A stretch of DNA of 56,009 nt, taken from positions 1 through 56,009 of the forward strand of contig QFQR01000010.1 of assembly GCA_003243275.1 (NCBI GenBank), given 5' to 3'. The position numbers and the translations under genes were made by a program. Below are positions 32,374-40,098 of the stretch, piece after piece (position 1 is the stretch's first letter; every line of letters starts with the position of its first letter). The DNA is from Leifsonia xyli. Its GTDB lineage: Bacteria > Actinomycetota > Actinomycetes > Actinomycetales > Microbacteriaceae. Below the pieces are notes generated by a model that saw only the letters and a list, made by a program, of their open reading frames with translations, was not told where the DNA came from and ran no database searches.

Positions 32374-32402
32374 TTGGCCACACCAAGCATCACGCTTTAT
32401 TA
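32374..32402 (+). promoter_or_regulatory. TTGGCCACACCAAG element, copy 2, in a promoter-like setting
   Basis: Identical 14 bp at 32374-32387. Here TTGGCC is followed after exactly 17 bases by TTATTA (32397-32402), giving a promoter layout for the gene at 32466. Confidence 0.5.
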
Positions 32403-32465
32403 GATACTACTTACATCGGGGCAACATAGTCCCGCAACAACAAAATTAATAAAAAGGGGTATCCC

Positions 32466-33047
32466 ATGTACGCACTGACTAAGATTTACAAATCCAAAGC
32501 AATGGCTATCAATGCTATCCGTATGACTGCGACTAATAAAGGCTGGAAAGTATTATCCACCGAACAGGCTGCCGAGCACGTCTGGCCACAAGCCGAAGGT
32601 TTTGCAGTTAACAATACTACGCTTAACATTGCGCTGGGCTTCGCCGAAGCTGCCGTGTTAACTGCTGTTAACGATGCGTTAACCACCGATGAAGTTATTG
32701 CCGATGCGAAAGCTCGCGAAGTGGTTACACCGAAGCTGCAAGCGCCAAGCAAGCTGGAGGAAAGTAAGAAGCAGGCTAAGAAAGATAAAGCGCCAAAAGG
32801 TACCGGGGAGGACGGCAAGTCTGCTACTCGCTGCCAGGTAGTAAACGGCGCTCGCCGTCCGTTGCGCGGCAAAACGCTCCTGGTGTGGGAAACTACCGAA
32901 ATGCTGGCAGCAGGTCCCAACGGTACTCCGACGCTGAAAGAAGTATACGAAGAGCTCTGCCGCCTGGAACCTGGTTTTAATAAAACCACAGCAGGAATCC
33001 AGTATTACGCTTGCCGCGCTTATAACGGCTGGGAGTCTAAAAAATGA
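32466..33047 (+). CDS. basic protein with C-terminal helical domain, 193 aa
   Basis: Ala-rich N-terminal part, a Lys-rich linker (KLEESKKQAKKDKAPKG, about 97-113) and a C-terminal domain ending TLKEVYEELCRLEPGFNKTT then ACRAYNGW. That domain resembles the ends of the proteins at 13553 and 47207. A DNA-binding role is possible. AAGGGG precedes the ATG. Confidence 0.75.
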   Translation: MYALTKIYKSKAMAINAIRMTATNKGWKVLSTEQAAEHVWPQAEGFAVNNTTLNIALGFAEAAVLTAVNDALTTDEVIADAKAREVVTPKLQAPSKLEESKKQAKKDKAPKGTGEDGKSATRCQVVNGARRPLRGKTLLVWETTEMLAAGPNGTPTLKEVYEELCRLEPGFNKTTAGIQYYACRAYNGWESKK

Positions 33048-33208
33048 TGAAACATATTTCTGAAGTGAAGGTGGGTGATATCGTGCTGCATAACGGCGTC
33101 GAAATGACTGTTGGCGCTAATGATATCAAGTATGATAGTTTCATGGGTTATACTTTGTTCGGTGATAGTTACCGCCTTGGTTATAAGAAAGTTCAAGTAG
33201 TTCGTTGA
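33044..33208 (+). CDS. small beta-barrel-like protein, 54 aa
   Basis: Found by hand. MMKHISEVKVGDIVLHNG and FGDSYRLGYKKVQVV form a KOW/SH3-like strand pattern that I recall from other phages. GGGAG lies eight bases upstream; it overlaps the previous stop as ATGA. Confidence 0.78.
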   Translation: MMKHISEVKVGDIVLHNGVEMTVGANDIKYDSFMGYTLFGDSYRLGYKKVQVVR

Positions 33209-33216
33209 TTTATACC

Positions 33217-33239
33217 TTGCCCATCATAACGGTGGGCAA
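33217..33239 (+). terminator. hairpin after the 54-aa gene
   Basis: TTGCCCA/TGGGCAA stem of 7 bp around nine bases, then TAATAAG rather than a T-run. A weak terminator or mRNA end stabiliser. Confidence 0.5.
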
Positions 33240-33276
33240 TAATAAGTCTACTCACTAACAAAAAAGGAACTATATC

Positions 33277-33702
33277 ATGAGAATCTTCTTTCCTACTTCC
33301 GGTACTGCCCGCACCACCTTAGCATTGGCAGTAAACCGTCTGACGCAACATAATACTCAGCTCTTAATGACTGAGCGTGATAATGAGGTTATTTCTGATA
33401 TCGTTCGTGATATTGGCCGTTTGAATGATATCATTGTGAACTTTATCGGATTCGGTAGTATCAGCGCGGCAGATATCGCCCACGTAGTAGAACGCTCAAA
33501 CGCTGCTGAGCTGTGGCGCTACGACCAGGAGCTAGACTTTGTCCGCTCCATGGTGCACAACGTGATTGGTACCAAGGTGATATGGTGGGATCGAAAGGAA
33601 GATACCTGGAACGTTAACCTTAGTAATGATGATGCCATGCCTAGTTTCGAAGGTGACTTATTCGATGCTCTTAATTTCGTAGGGAATAAATACAATGGGT
33701 AA
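33277..33702 (+). CDS. hypothetical protein, 141 aa
   Basis: Helical protein with ARTTLALAVNRL and a repeated NDI pattern. AGGAAC precedes the ATG. Its end overlaps the next gene by 8 bases. Not recognised. Confidence 0.74.
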   Translation: MRIFFPTSGTARTTLALAVNRLTQHNTQLLMTERDNEVISDIVRDIGRLNDIIVNFIGFGSISAADIAHVVERSNAAELWRYDQELDFVRSMVHNVIGTKVIWWDRKEDTWNVNLSNDDAMPSFEGDLFDALNFVGNKYNG

Positions 33703-33958
33703 GGTAATTCAGGTTAAGTTCGCACCGGCAACTATCACCAAGCCGAAACGTTGCGTGGCTCACTGTGACTCGGCTAAGGTGGAGCACACATGGAATTTCG
33801 ATCTTACTGACTCGGCTAACTATCGCGCTGCTGCTAATGCACTACTGTTCGAAATTAACAGCGAACCGCACAACGCGATACATAAAATAAAATACCAGAT
33901 CGTTGCAGGCGGTATGATGCCGGACGGTAACAGTTACATCTACATAATGGAGGACTAA
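33695..33958 (+). CDS. hypothetical protein, 87 aa
   Basis: Alpha/beta protein starting MGKVIQVKFAPAT. GGGAATAAATACA lies before the start. Not recognised. Confidence 0.72.
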   Translation: MGKVIQVKFAPATITKPKRCVAHCDSAKVEHTWNFDLTDSANYRAAANALLFEINSEPHNAIHKIKYQIVAGGMMPDGNSYIYIMED

Positions 33959-33961
33959 ACT

Positions 33962-34090
33962 ATGATCGCACTCATCAATAGCTTACTAATGGTTGCTGGT
34001 GTGATAGTATGTACGCTACCGATCGGGCTCATAGTCGCAGCAGTAACGATGACGACACAAGACTCTGAGCATCGAAATAAAAATAAATAG
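33962..34090 (+). CDS. small membrane protein, 42 aa
   Basis: Found by hand. One transmembrane helix (about 4-30, with LLMVAGVIVCTLPIGLIVAA) and a polar end. GGAGG eight bases upstream is strong. Function unknown. Confidence 0.72.
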   Translation: MIALINSLLMVAGVIVCTLPIGLIVAAVTMTTQDSEHRNKNK

Positions 34091-34410
34091 AAACGGTAAT
34101 GAGAGGTGATTGTTAGGTGGTGAAGCAGAAGCCACCTAATGGTCCCTCAGGTGATAGTACCCGACGCCATCATTATCTGGCTTATTATCACCGGGTGGGG
34201 CCTCCCAGTCCTGATAGTATCTTTGCGCTAAAATATCAACTATCTAAACATGTAATAGCACCTGATAGTACACCCGTCCTACCTTATCCTATGCACCTTA
34301 TTTTAATTCACCCGCTATATATGTATTTTAAAATCTAAATCTAGACCTGAAGCATATTTCTCCTATATACTGTATTTAATCCGTTAACACTATTTCGTAT
34401 CGAGGTTTAT
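34091..34410 (+). other. non-coding region with repeats GATAGTA and hairpins
   Basis: 320 bases. TTAGGTGG/CCACCTAA form a perfect 8-bp hairpin (34113-34139). GGTGATA (34150-34156) pairs with TATCACC (34186-34192). TGATAGTA occurs three times (from 34152, 34212 and 34263). The overlapping 73-codon GTG frame looks non-coding. This looks like a regulatory or structured RNA region. Confidence 0.55.
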
Positions 34411-34800
34411 ATGTTGCCTACTTTACAATCAGTTGAGATTGAATATCAGTTTAAAGAGAACGAACTGCATATCGCAGAAGCGTTTATCAATCTTCTGAAG
34501 AATTATCACTACAAATTTATCGTAGTTAATGCTAGTGATGGTAAATCTAAGATCGTTAGTATTATGATTGAAGATACTCGCGGCTCTGGGCAGTTCATTG
34601 TAGACTTGCGTCAGGCTGCTGTGAACTTAGCGATACCGCCTAAACCTACTAAACTGGAGCGTATAAAGAAAGCGGTGTGCATCGCGATATTGTGGTTACT
34701 AGGTTTAGCGGGTATTGCGACGATTGGTGGTATAATATGGACCGTGTTTAGCCTGGTGCTTTACCCTTTCTCTAAAATCTTTGAATTCATTTACGGCTGA
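34411..34800 (+). CDS. membrane-anchored protein, 129 aa
   Basis: A soluble alpha/beta N-terminal part (about 1-85) and one or two hydrophobic helices at the end (about 90-120, with IAILWLLGLAGIATIGGII). GAGGTTTAT precedes the ATG. Not recognised. Confidence 0.74.
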   Translation: MLPTLQSVEIEYQFKENELHIAEAFINLLKNYHYKFIVVNASDGKSKIVSIMIEDTRGSGQFIVDLRQAAVNLAIPPKPTKLERIKKAVCIAILWLLGLAGIATIGGIIWTVFSLVLYPFSKIFEFIYG

Positions 34801-34807
34801 GGTCTTT

Positions 34808-35053
34808 ATGGGTAACAAATTGAATAACGCTGTAACGGATAATTTGGTTACAGATAAACCTAAAACTACTTGGTTTTTCGCGTACAACTATCAAACTGCA
34901 AATTCACATGGCACCGGTAACTTCGTTGTTGAGATTGATGGTACGTTAAATTTCACTGATATTCAAAACTTAGAAAAGGATATCGTTCAACGTATGTATA
35001 AAGGTCAGGCAAGTGTTGTTGTCACTAACTTCATTAAACTGGAAGGTGAATAA
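34808..35053 (+). CDS. hypothetical protein, 81 aa
   Basis: Starts MGNKLNNAVTDNLV. The middle (WFFAYNYQT, GTGNFVVEIDG) and end resemble small phage proteins with a beta-alpha core. ATG at 34808 is preceded by GAGG; the longer frame from 34781 is inside the previous gene. Its stop overlaps the next start. Confidence 0.74.
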   Translation: MGNKLNNAVTDNLVTDKPKTTWFFAYNYQTANSHGTGNFVVEIDGTLNFTDIQNLEKDIVQRMYKGQASVVVTNFIKLEGE

Positions 35054-35473
35054 TGTCTACTGTAAATAACTCTAACGGCTTTGTGTTCGTTAACAAAGAA
35101 GGTCAATATGCCTACACGTCTCAGAGCACCGGCTTCGCGGCTACTAAAGACGTTATCTGTTGGGCCCCGCGATTTGTCGCAAGCTCAGATCTTCCCGCAC
35201 GAAGCTATGGCGCGTCGTAAGTTTAAAGAGCTGGAGAAGTGTCAGGCATTGATGGCAGTTGCTACCCGTGTGGTGTCCATTAGCGACTGGTCAGAGAAAG
35301 CTGCTCCTGTTGTGCCTATTGCTCAGCCATGGGAACATCCCGACAAGAAGCGCCGAGCGGTCCTTTTTAACGAAGGTAAATATCGTTACTTCGATGACAA
35401 TGAATCTGTTGACGGATTTGGAGTCGGTGCAGTAGAATACATTAGCGCCGACGCTAAGCTAATTTTCAGTTAA
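35053..35473 (+). pseudogene. split gene with apparent +1 frameshift near 35160-35172
   Basis: The ATG at 35053 opens a 55-codon frame (MSTVNNSNGFVFVNKEGQYA and on) that degrades after VICWAP. The frame one base later then reads RDLSQAQIFPHEAMARRKF and continues protein-like to 35473. Joined, they make a smooth protein of about 139 residues. The change lies in the GGGCCCC run, so one extra C is the simplest cause: sequencing error, recent mutation or programmed shift. Function unknown. The GTG-started frame from 35081 is probably not used by itself. Confidence 0.65.
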
Positions 35474-35486
35474 TAGGAGTATTATT

Positions 35487-35858
35487 ATGTCATTTAAGCC
35501 GCGCCGCGATTCACGGCCCTTAGAGCAACGTCCGCTTTCCGTACAGCTGGAGGCGCAATTCCACATGGCTATCCGCGATAAGCTCACTAAGCGGCAACAG
35601 GGCTATGTAATGGGCGCTTTCCGCCATGCGCTGGCCAAGCTTTCCCTGGACAAGCCAAAGCAGGACAACCAGGCTTTGTTCGAAACAGCGGTTGCGGCTA
35701 TTCTTGACACTTCTCACAAAGGCTTTGTTGAAGGATATGAACAAGCCATGGAAGACTCCCTGAATCCGTGGCATCCTAAAAACTCAGAAGACGCTTGGTT
35801 GTCCTCCGACTGCTTTGCAGCGTGTTCTAAAATGGTAACCACATTGTCTGGAGAGTAA
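35487..35858 (+). CDS. hypothetical protein, 123 aa
   Basis: Helical protein with a Arg-rich start (KPRRDSRPLEQRP) and FHMAIRDKLTKRQQGYVMG. GGAG precedes the ATG. Not recognised. Confidence 0.74.
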   Translation: MSFKPRRDSRPLEQRPLSVQLEAQFHMAIRDKLTKRQQGYVMGAFRHALAKLSLDKPKQDNQALFETAVAAILDTSHKGFVEGYEQAMEDSLNPWHPKNSEDAWLSSDCFAACSKMVTTLSGE

Positions 35859-35860
35859 TT

Positions 35861-36199
35861 ATGGGCAAGCGTAAAACAATGTATAAGATTGAGCTGTGCG
35901 CTGAGTTGCAGGTAGGCCAGCGTATTGCTGTAGTAGAAAGATATGGTGCGGATTGTACTACAATTCGCATCGGATATGTTGATAGTTACGGCGCAAGTAA
36001 AGAACAGATTTATGTCGATTATCGTTGGCATAAAGATCGTGGTGTACCTTTGTGGCATAATGCTGGTGGGGTTGGTAGTGAAAGGAACTGGGATTTGGTA
36101 TTTCCTTACGAAAACCAAGTCGAAATTTACGTCACTAACATGAAGCTTCATCAAATTCGTGCCGCTATGCAGAAACGCCACCCGGACTGGAAATGGTAA
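35861..36199 (+). CDS. hypothetical protein, 112 aa
   Basis: Beta-rich protein; VGQRIAVVERYGADCTTIR suggests a small barrel. GGAG precedes the ATG two bases after the previous stop region. Not recognised. Confidence 0.74.
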   Translation: MGKRKTMYKIELCAELQVGQRIAVVERYGADCTTIRIGYVDSYGASKEQIYVDYRWHKDRGVPLWHNAGGVGSERNWDLVFPYENQVEIYVTNMKLHQIRAAMQKRHPDWKW

Positions 36200-36209
36200 G
36201 AGGTATAAA

Positions 36210-36710
36210 ATGAGTAAATTATCTGATTGGATTGAAGCCAACAAAGACGACCCAGATAACGAGCATAACGTTCGCAACTATACTCTGAATAAAGAGTATT
36301 ATGAGCGTGAATTTGCCAAAGCTGAAGCAGAAGGTAAGGTTGTTATTTGCCAACATTGCGGATACCCGGAGCGCCCTGACAGCAGTATGGAAGGTCCTGC
36401 ATTTATTGAGCACCAATGTTGCTTCCACTGCTGGTTCTGGTTGCATCATATAGGTCTTAAAGACGGACCCACTAAGTGCTCAATCATTGTTAACGGTACG
36501 CATTACGTTGACGGAAGTAATAAGCCGAAAGAAAAGTCTACATTCTTAGGCTTCGGTGGTAGTAAGTTCTATTATCGCAAGATTGGCGAGTCGGAGTATG
36601 CGGAAACCAATAATATGTGGCATCAGGGTAAGATACCCAAACGCTTCAACATCCCTGATACTCATGAGTTCAAACCTTACGAGCCTCCGACAATAAAAAC
36701 CACTTTATGA
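36210..36710 (+). CDS. zinc-finger-like protein, 166 aa
   Basis: VICQHCGYPERPDS and HQCCFHCWFW supply two CxxC pairs about 30 residues apart, a treble-clef-like zinc site (about 46-85). The rest is polar. AGAGG lies before the ATG at 36210; the longer frame begins in the previous gene. Role unknown. Confidence 0.76.
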   Translation: MSKLSDWIEANKDDPDNEHNVRNYTLNKEYYEREFAKAEAEGKVVICQHCGYPERPDSSMEGPAFIEHQCCFHCWFWLHHIGLKDGPTKCSIIVNGTHYVDGSNKPKEKSTFLGFGGSKFYYRKIGESEYAETNNMWHQGKIPKRFNIPDTHEFKPYEPPTIKTTL

Positions 36711-36717
36711 CGTAACG

Positions 36718-36744
36718 AAGGGTAGACTTGAGTCTGCCCTTTTG
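36718..36744 (+). terminator. rightward terminator
   Basis: AAGGG-T-AGAC, TTGA loop, GTCT-G-CCCTT then TTT. It ends the unit with the zinc-finger gene, and a promoter overlaps its right side. Confidence 0.72.
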
Positions 36745-36751
36745 CTATACT
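36723..36751 (+). promoter_or_regulatory. rightward promoter with extended -10
   Basis: TAGACT (36723-36728), 17 bases, TATACT (36746-36751) preceded by TGC. It starts the unit from 36780. The -35 lies inside the terminator stem. Confidence 0.55.
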
Positions 36752-36779
36752 GTTTTCAGTCAAACAGAGGAGAAATATA

Positions 36780-37166
36780 ATGGCTAAGAAAAAAGATTGG
36801 AACTACACTGAAGCGAACGGATGTAGAGTAGGTCTGATGCAATGCTGTTCTTGCGGCAAGAAGATCACAGAAGGTGAGTTTCGTTACTATGATGCGGGCA
36901 AGGCTTATGTTTGTCAATGTAAGGCATGTGGAGGCAGTGACGAACATTGGCGTGAACATGACTACAAAGAAGCCTCAATCAAACAGAAGGTTTGGGAAGA
37001 ACGCGCCCGTACCGAGCATAGTGTTCTGTTACAACGTATCAAAGACGCTTTTTATGAAGGTTTTGGTAACGCAGATACAGGTGATTTTGATGAAGACGCT
37101 TCTTGGAATGATTCTGAAGCTAAACAAATCCACGATGTTCTGAAAGCATTATGGAGTGGGCAATGA
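36780..37166 (+). CDS. zinc-ribbon protein, 128 aa
   Basis: CCSCGKKI and CQCKACGG (about 22-51) form a zinc ribbon; the rest is helical and acidic. GAGG precedes the ATG. Not recognised further. Confidence 0.76.
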   Translation: MAKKKDWNYTEANGCRVGLMQCCSCGKKITEGEFRYYDAGKAYVCQCKACGGSDEHWREHDYKEASIKQKVWEERARTEHSVLLQRIKDAFYEGFGNADTGDFDEDASWNDSEAKQIHDVLKALWSGQ

Positions 37167-37438
37167 TTCAGAAACCTGAGCGTGATGGTTTAAACTGGAC
37201 ACCTGGCGATGACCAATACCTGATGGAAAATGCAGGTATTCTCAAATCAGATGTGATAGCGCGACACTTGCGCCGTTGTGTGGAGGCAGTTCAATCCCGC
37301 GCTAGTCGCCTTGGTGTGTCTCTAGTGCGCCGTATCTGTCACAAAGGGCACCGCATGACTAAGCGTCCAAGCGGTGTGTATGTCTGCAATGTGTGCCACG
37401 CAGAAGAACAACGTAAACGTCGGAGAAAACTTAAATGA
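37163..37438 (+). CDS. small DNA-binding-like protein, 91 aa
   Basis: A helical half (LMENAGILKSDVIARHLRRCVEAVQSRASRLGV) resembles Myb/homeodomain-type phage HTH proteins, followed by a zinc pair (ICHKGH, VCNVCH) and a basic tail. GGAG supports 37163. Overlaps both neighbours by 4 bases. Confidence 0.72.
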   Translation: MIQKPERDGLNWTPGDDQYLMENAGILKSDVIARHLRRCVEAVQSRASRLGVSLVRRICHKGHRMTKRPSGVYVCNVCHAEEQRKRRRKLK

Positions 37439-37938
37439 AAGTAACTAAGAAAGAAGATATTATCGCTGGTCTGGAACGTTTAGGCTTATTTGTGGAAGTT
37501 GGTAAAACCAAAGTACCCGAATGGGAGCGTATTCACGTACATGAAGTGATACGACCTGCTACTACGGAGCGCCTGGCTTTGATGCGTTACATCTGTAAGA
37601 TCTCTATTCATCATGGTATGTTGCATTCCTATACTGTGAAAGGTTTACCTGGCTACTTTGCTTTTGCGATTAAGTTGATGCTGACTAAAGCAAAGATCTT
37701 AAATATGGTCAACTTTTATGCACTTGGCGTGAAGGCTTACAACCAAACGTACCATCTAAAAGAATTGGCTGAGATGATTCTGGATGATGAGTCTATCCCT
37801 AAAAAGGAACGTCAGAAGCGTCACCATAAAGCGATGCTTCATTTCCACTGGGAGAAACAAAAGTTGTTTACTTCATTGTTCACAGAGCGCTACTATGCTT
37901 ACGGTGATGCTATCAAGGTAAACAATTATGTTGTCTAA
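37435..37938 (+). CDS. hypothetical protein, 167 aa
   Basis: Basic, helical protein (KERQKRHHKAMLHFHWEKQK). Overlaps the upstream gene as ATGA and the next gene by 11 bases. Not recognised. Confidence 0.74.
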   Translation: MKVTKKEDIIAGLERLGLFVEVGKTKVPEWERIHVHEVIRPATTERLALMRYICKISIHHGMLHSYTVKGLPGYFAFAIKLMLTKAKILNMVNFYALGVKAYNQTYHLKELAEMILDDESIPKKERQKRHHKAMLHFHWEKQKLFTSLFTERYYAYGDAIKVNNYVV

Positions 37939-38371
37939 CGAAATCAAACACCAGACACAACCTACACCGATGGGTTGTGTGTGTACTTGCCTGGCAATGC
38001 TTATGGACGAGCCAGTTCAAGATGTTATTGACACTTACCATAAAGCATATTTTGACGATCAGTCTATGGATGTTCACGATATCTTACGTGAAAATGGATT
38101 TACATTTACTCACGAAAAGGCTGGTCGTGTCCAAACGCTGCTGCCTGGCAATGTGTATTTGCTGACTGTCGCTAGCCTTAACATCCCCGGTGGGTTGCAT
38201 CAGATACTGGTAGACTACCGCGAACCCGTTATGCCGCGCGTCCTGGACCCCGCAAAGGGTTATAGCAATCGCAAGTATTACACGTTTGATACTGCTGAAG
38301 TGGACGATATAAAAGAAGCTTTCGAGCTCTTTAGCTGGATTGTTGACTATACTATAACTGGAAGGGGTTGA
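37928..38371 (+). CDS. C39-peptidase-like protein
   Basis: 147 residues. QTQPTPMGCVCTCLAMLM places a Cys after Gln as in papain-like C39 enzymes, GGLHQILVD supplies the His, and VLDPAKG the Asp. Such phage proteins may cut host peptides or be inactive binders. The SD is weak, so it may depend on coupling to the upstream gene. Confidence 0.65.
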   Translation: MLSNEIKHQTQPTPMGCVCTCLAMLMDEPVQDVIDTYHKAYFDDQSMDVHDILRENGFTFTHEKAGRVQTLLPGNVYLLTVASLNIPGGLHQILVDYREPVMPRVLDPAKGYSNRKYYTFDTAEVDDIKEAFELFSWIVDYTITGRG

Positions 38372-38372
38372 T

Positions 38373-38863
38373 ATGACTGCGATTTGCTGGGACGGTAAAA
38401 CACTAGCCGCTGATAATATGGCTGTGTCGGGATCTACGAAATTTAGATCTCAAAAACTGTTTGTGGTTGAGCACCATGAAAAGGGTCGCTGTATGTTTGC
38501 GATGTCTGGTAATGTAAAAGCTACACAGCATATGGTTAAAGTGCTTGAAGGTTCTATGTTCCAAGAGGTGTACTTAACCTCGAAGCCGAATCTATTTACG
38601 GTATCCTAGTTGATAGCGAACGCAAAGTATACGACGTATATGGTGACGGGGTTATCGGACCGGCTTCCCATGAGCTCGACAAATTTGCTGCGAATGGTAG
38701 CGCGTGGGAATTCCTGTTAGGGGCTATGTGTGCGGGCGCTTGTGCTGCAAAAGCTGTAACGCTCGCAAACGAGTACCGTACGGACTCTGGTTTTGGTGTT
38801 AGCCAACTGAACTGGAAAGAAGTATTTGCAGATTATAAACCTGCAACAGATATCCCTTGGTAA
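38373..38863 (+). pseudogene. proteasome-like (Ntn hydrolase) gene split by a -1 frame change
   Basis: The ATG frame gives MTAICWDGKTLAADNMAVS, typical of HslV/proteasome beta-like phage proteins, and stops at 38609. The frame one base earlier continues as LEAESIYGILVDSERKVYDV to ATDIPW and stops at 38863. Together they make a normal-length protein of about 163 residues. The break lies in 38550-38582. No canonical slippery heptamer is seen, so a one-base deletion or sequence error is likelier than programmed shifting. The catalytic Thr2 after Met1 is kept. Confidence 0.72.
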
Positions 38864-38872
38864 GGAGCATCT

Positions 38873-39463
38873 ATGCTTCTGTTAAAAGAAATGCTGGGCA
38901 GAGTTTGGCCTTATATCGTCGTAATTGTGGTTACTCTATTGGCAGGGTTATATTTCTACTTTGAATTTCAAAAGAATCTTCAACAGCATTATGACCAAGG
39001 AGTAGAAGTAGGTCGTAATTCTTTAAAAGGTGAATATGAAATCAAAGCAGAACAACTCAGACGACAATTTTCCAAAGATAAAGAGGAGTTAGAACGAAAT
39101 GCTCAAGCCAAACTTGAAGTTAGTCAAGCTGATGCTGCTCTCGCTCGCGATAGTGCTGACAGGTTGCGCCGAACCCTCAGTGAAATACGAGGCATCGCCG
39201 GTAACACCAGAATCTCTTTCCCCTCTGGCGCGTCAACCACAGAAGCCGTCAAGCTGCTTGCCGACATGCTCGAAGAAAGCAACCGAGCTTACATCGAAAC
39301 AGCAGACTTCGCTGACCGAGCTTTTGATGCAGGAAAAACCTGTGAACTCCAATACGACACATTGAGGAAACGGATAGATGAAGCAAAAAGCAATGACAAA
39401 CGAGCAGATACTAGCTCAAGTCAAATTGATACATCGAGTACCCGAATACGAGATGTACCGTAA
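38873..39463 (+). CDS. i-spanin (Rz-like)
   Basis: 196 residues. A transmembrane helix (about 13-33) is followed by a long periplasmic coiled coil (about 40-105) with many Glu/Lys/Arg, the layout of inner-membrane spanins. It joins the outer-membrane partner to fuse the membranes at lysis. The o-spanin gene is nested inside. AAGGAG overlaps the previous stop. Confidence 0.85.
   Translation: MLLLKEMLGRVWPYIVVIVVTLLAGLYFYFEFQKNLQQHYDQGVEVGRNSLKGEYEIKAEQLRRQFSKDKEELERNAQAKLEVSQADAALARDSADRLRRTLSEIRGIAGNTRISFPSGASTTEAVKLLADMLEESNRAYIETADFADRAFDAGKTCELQYDTLRKRIDEAKSNDKRADTSSSQIDTSSTRIRDVP
39099..39365 (+). CDS. o-spanin (Rz1-like lipoprotein), nested in Rz
   Basis: 88 residues in another frame entirely inside the i-spanin gene. 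The signal ends in VLTGC (lipobox, Cys23), then a polar, Pro-containing tail. AGGAG lies ten bases upstream. The lipid-anchored protein should bind the i-spanin across the periplasm. Confidence 0.88.
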   Translation: MLKPNLKLVKLMLLSLAIVLTGCAEPSVKYEASPVTPESLSPLARQPQKPSSCLPTCSKKATELTSKQQTSLTELLMQEKPVNSNTTH

Positions 39464-39590
39464 AAGATTGATTGAGCTTCTTGATGAAAGTGAAAACGAA
39501 AGTCAGGAAGAATATGCAGCGTTCTTGTTTGCATTTGCTTCAATCAGCAACGAAGTTACGGCTAGGCGTAAAAAAGCAGCAAAGCGTTAA
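39378..39590 (+). CDS. hypothetical protein, 70 aa
   Basis: Helical, acidic middle (LLDESENESQEEYAAFLF) and basic end. GAGGA lies 11 bases before the ATG; Met6 is an alternative start. It overlaps the i-spanin end. Not recognised. Confidence 0.7.
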   Translation: MKQKAMTNEQILAQVKLIHRVPEYEMYRKRLIELLDESENESQEEYAAFLFAFASISNEVTARRKKAAKR

Positions 39591-39619
39591 TTGACCACAT
39601 TATCAAAACCCTGTAGCCT
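39591..39619 (+). promoter_or_regulatory. promoter for the lysozyme-holin unit
   Basis: TTGACC (39591-39596), 17 bases beginning ACATTA, then TAGCCT (39614-39619), with a second -10 candidate TACACT six bases on. It carries the CCACATTA motif. Confidence 0.5.
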
Positions 39620-39649
39620 TACACTGTCTTCAACAAGAGGAGTAAGGCT

Positions 39650-40087
39650 ATGGGAAACCTCCCGCGTGGTATCCGAAACAATAACCCTGGTAACATTCGA
39701 TGGTCCCGTGATACCTGGAAGGGTTTAATTCCACGGGATCAAGCAAAAGACCAATCTTTCTGTGAATTTCGTTCTCCTGAGTACGGCATTCGTGCTATGG
39801 TTCGAATTCTCCGCAATTATACCAAGTACCCTGGTATTAACGGCGTAGGAAAACCGAATATCGACACTGTTCGCGAAATCATCCATCGTTGGGCGCCTCC
39901 GAACGAAAACAACACTGAAGCCTATATCCAGAGCGTAGCTGCAAAGTTAGGTGTCTCTGCCAATACTCCCATTGACGTTTTTAATACTGCTACTATGTTA
40001 CCATTGTTGAAGGCAATTATTATGCACGAAAATGGTCAACAGCCTTACACCGACGCAGTAATTACTTCTGGGATCAACTTAGCATAA
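39650..40087 (+). CDS. endolysin-like muramidase/transglycosylase
   Basis: 145 residues. RGIRNNNPGNIRW at the start, SPEYGIRAMVRILRNY, the IIHRWAPPNENNTEAYI stretch and GVSANTP match a family of phage lysozyme-like structural and lytic proteins. It should cut peptidoglycan. No signal peptide is visible, so a holin is needed for release. GAGGAG lies upstream, and holin and spanins surround it. Confidence 0.85.
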   Translation: MGNLPRGIRNNNPGNIRWSRDTWKGLIPRDQAKDQSFCEFRSPEYGIRAMVRILRNYTKYPGINGVGKPNIDTVREIIHRWAPPNENNTEAYIQSVAAKLGVSANTPIDVFNTATMLPLLKAIIMHENGQQPYTDAVITSGINLA

Positions 40088-40098
40088 GGAATAAGCTC

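Noticed and set aside
34150..34270. CRISPR array from the repeated TGATAGTA
   Set aside because: Units are only 8 bases and spacing is irregular.
34117..34338. 73-codon GTG frame
   Set aside because: No SD, atypical composition, and it covers repeats and hairpins.
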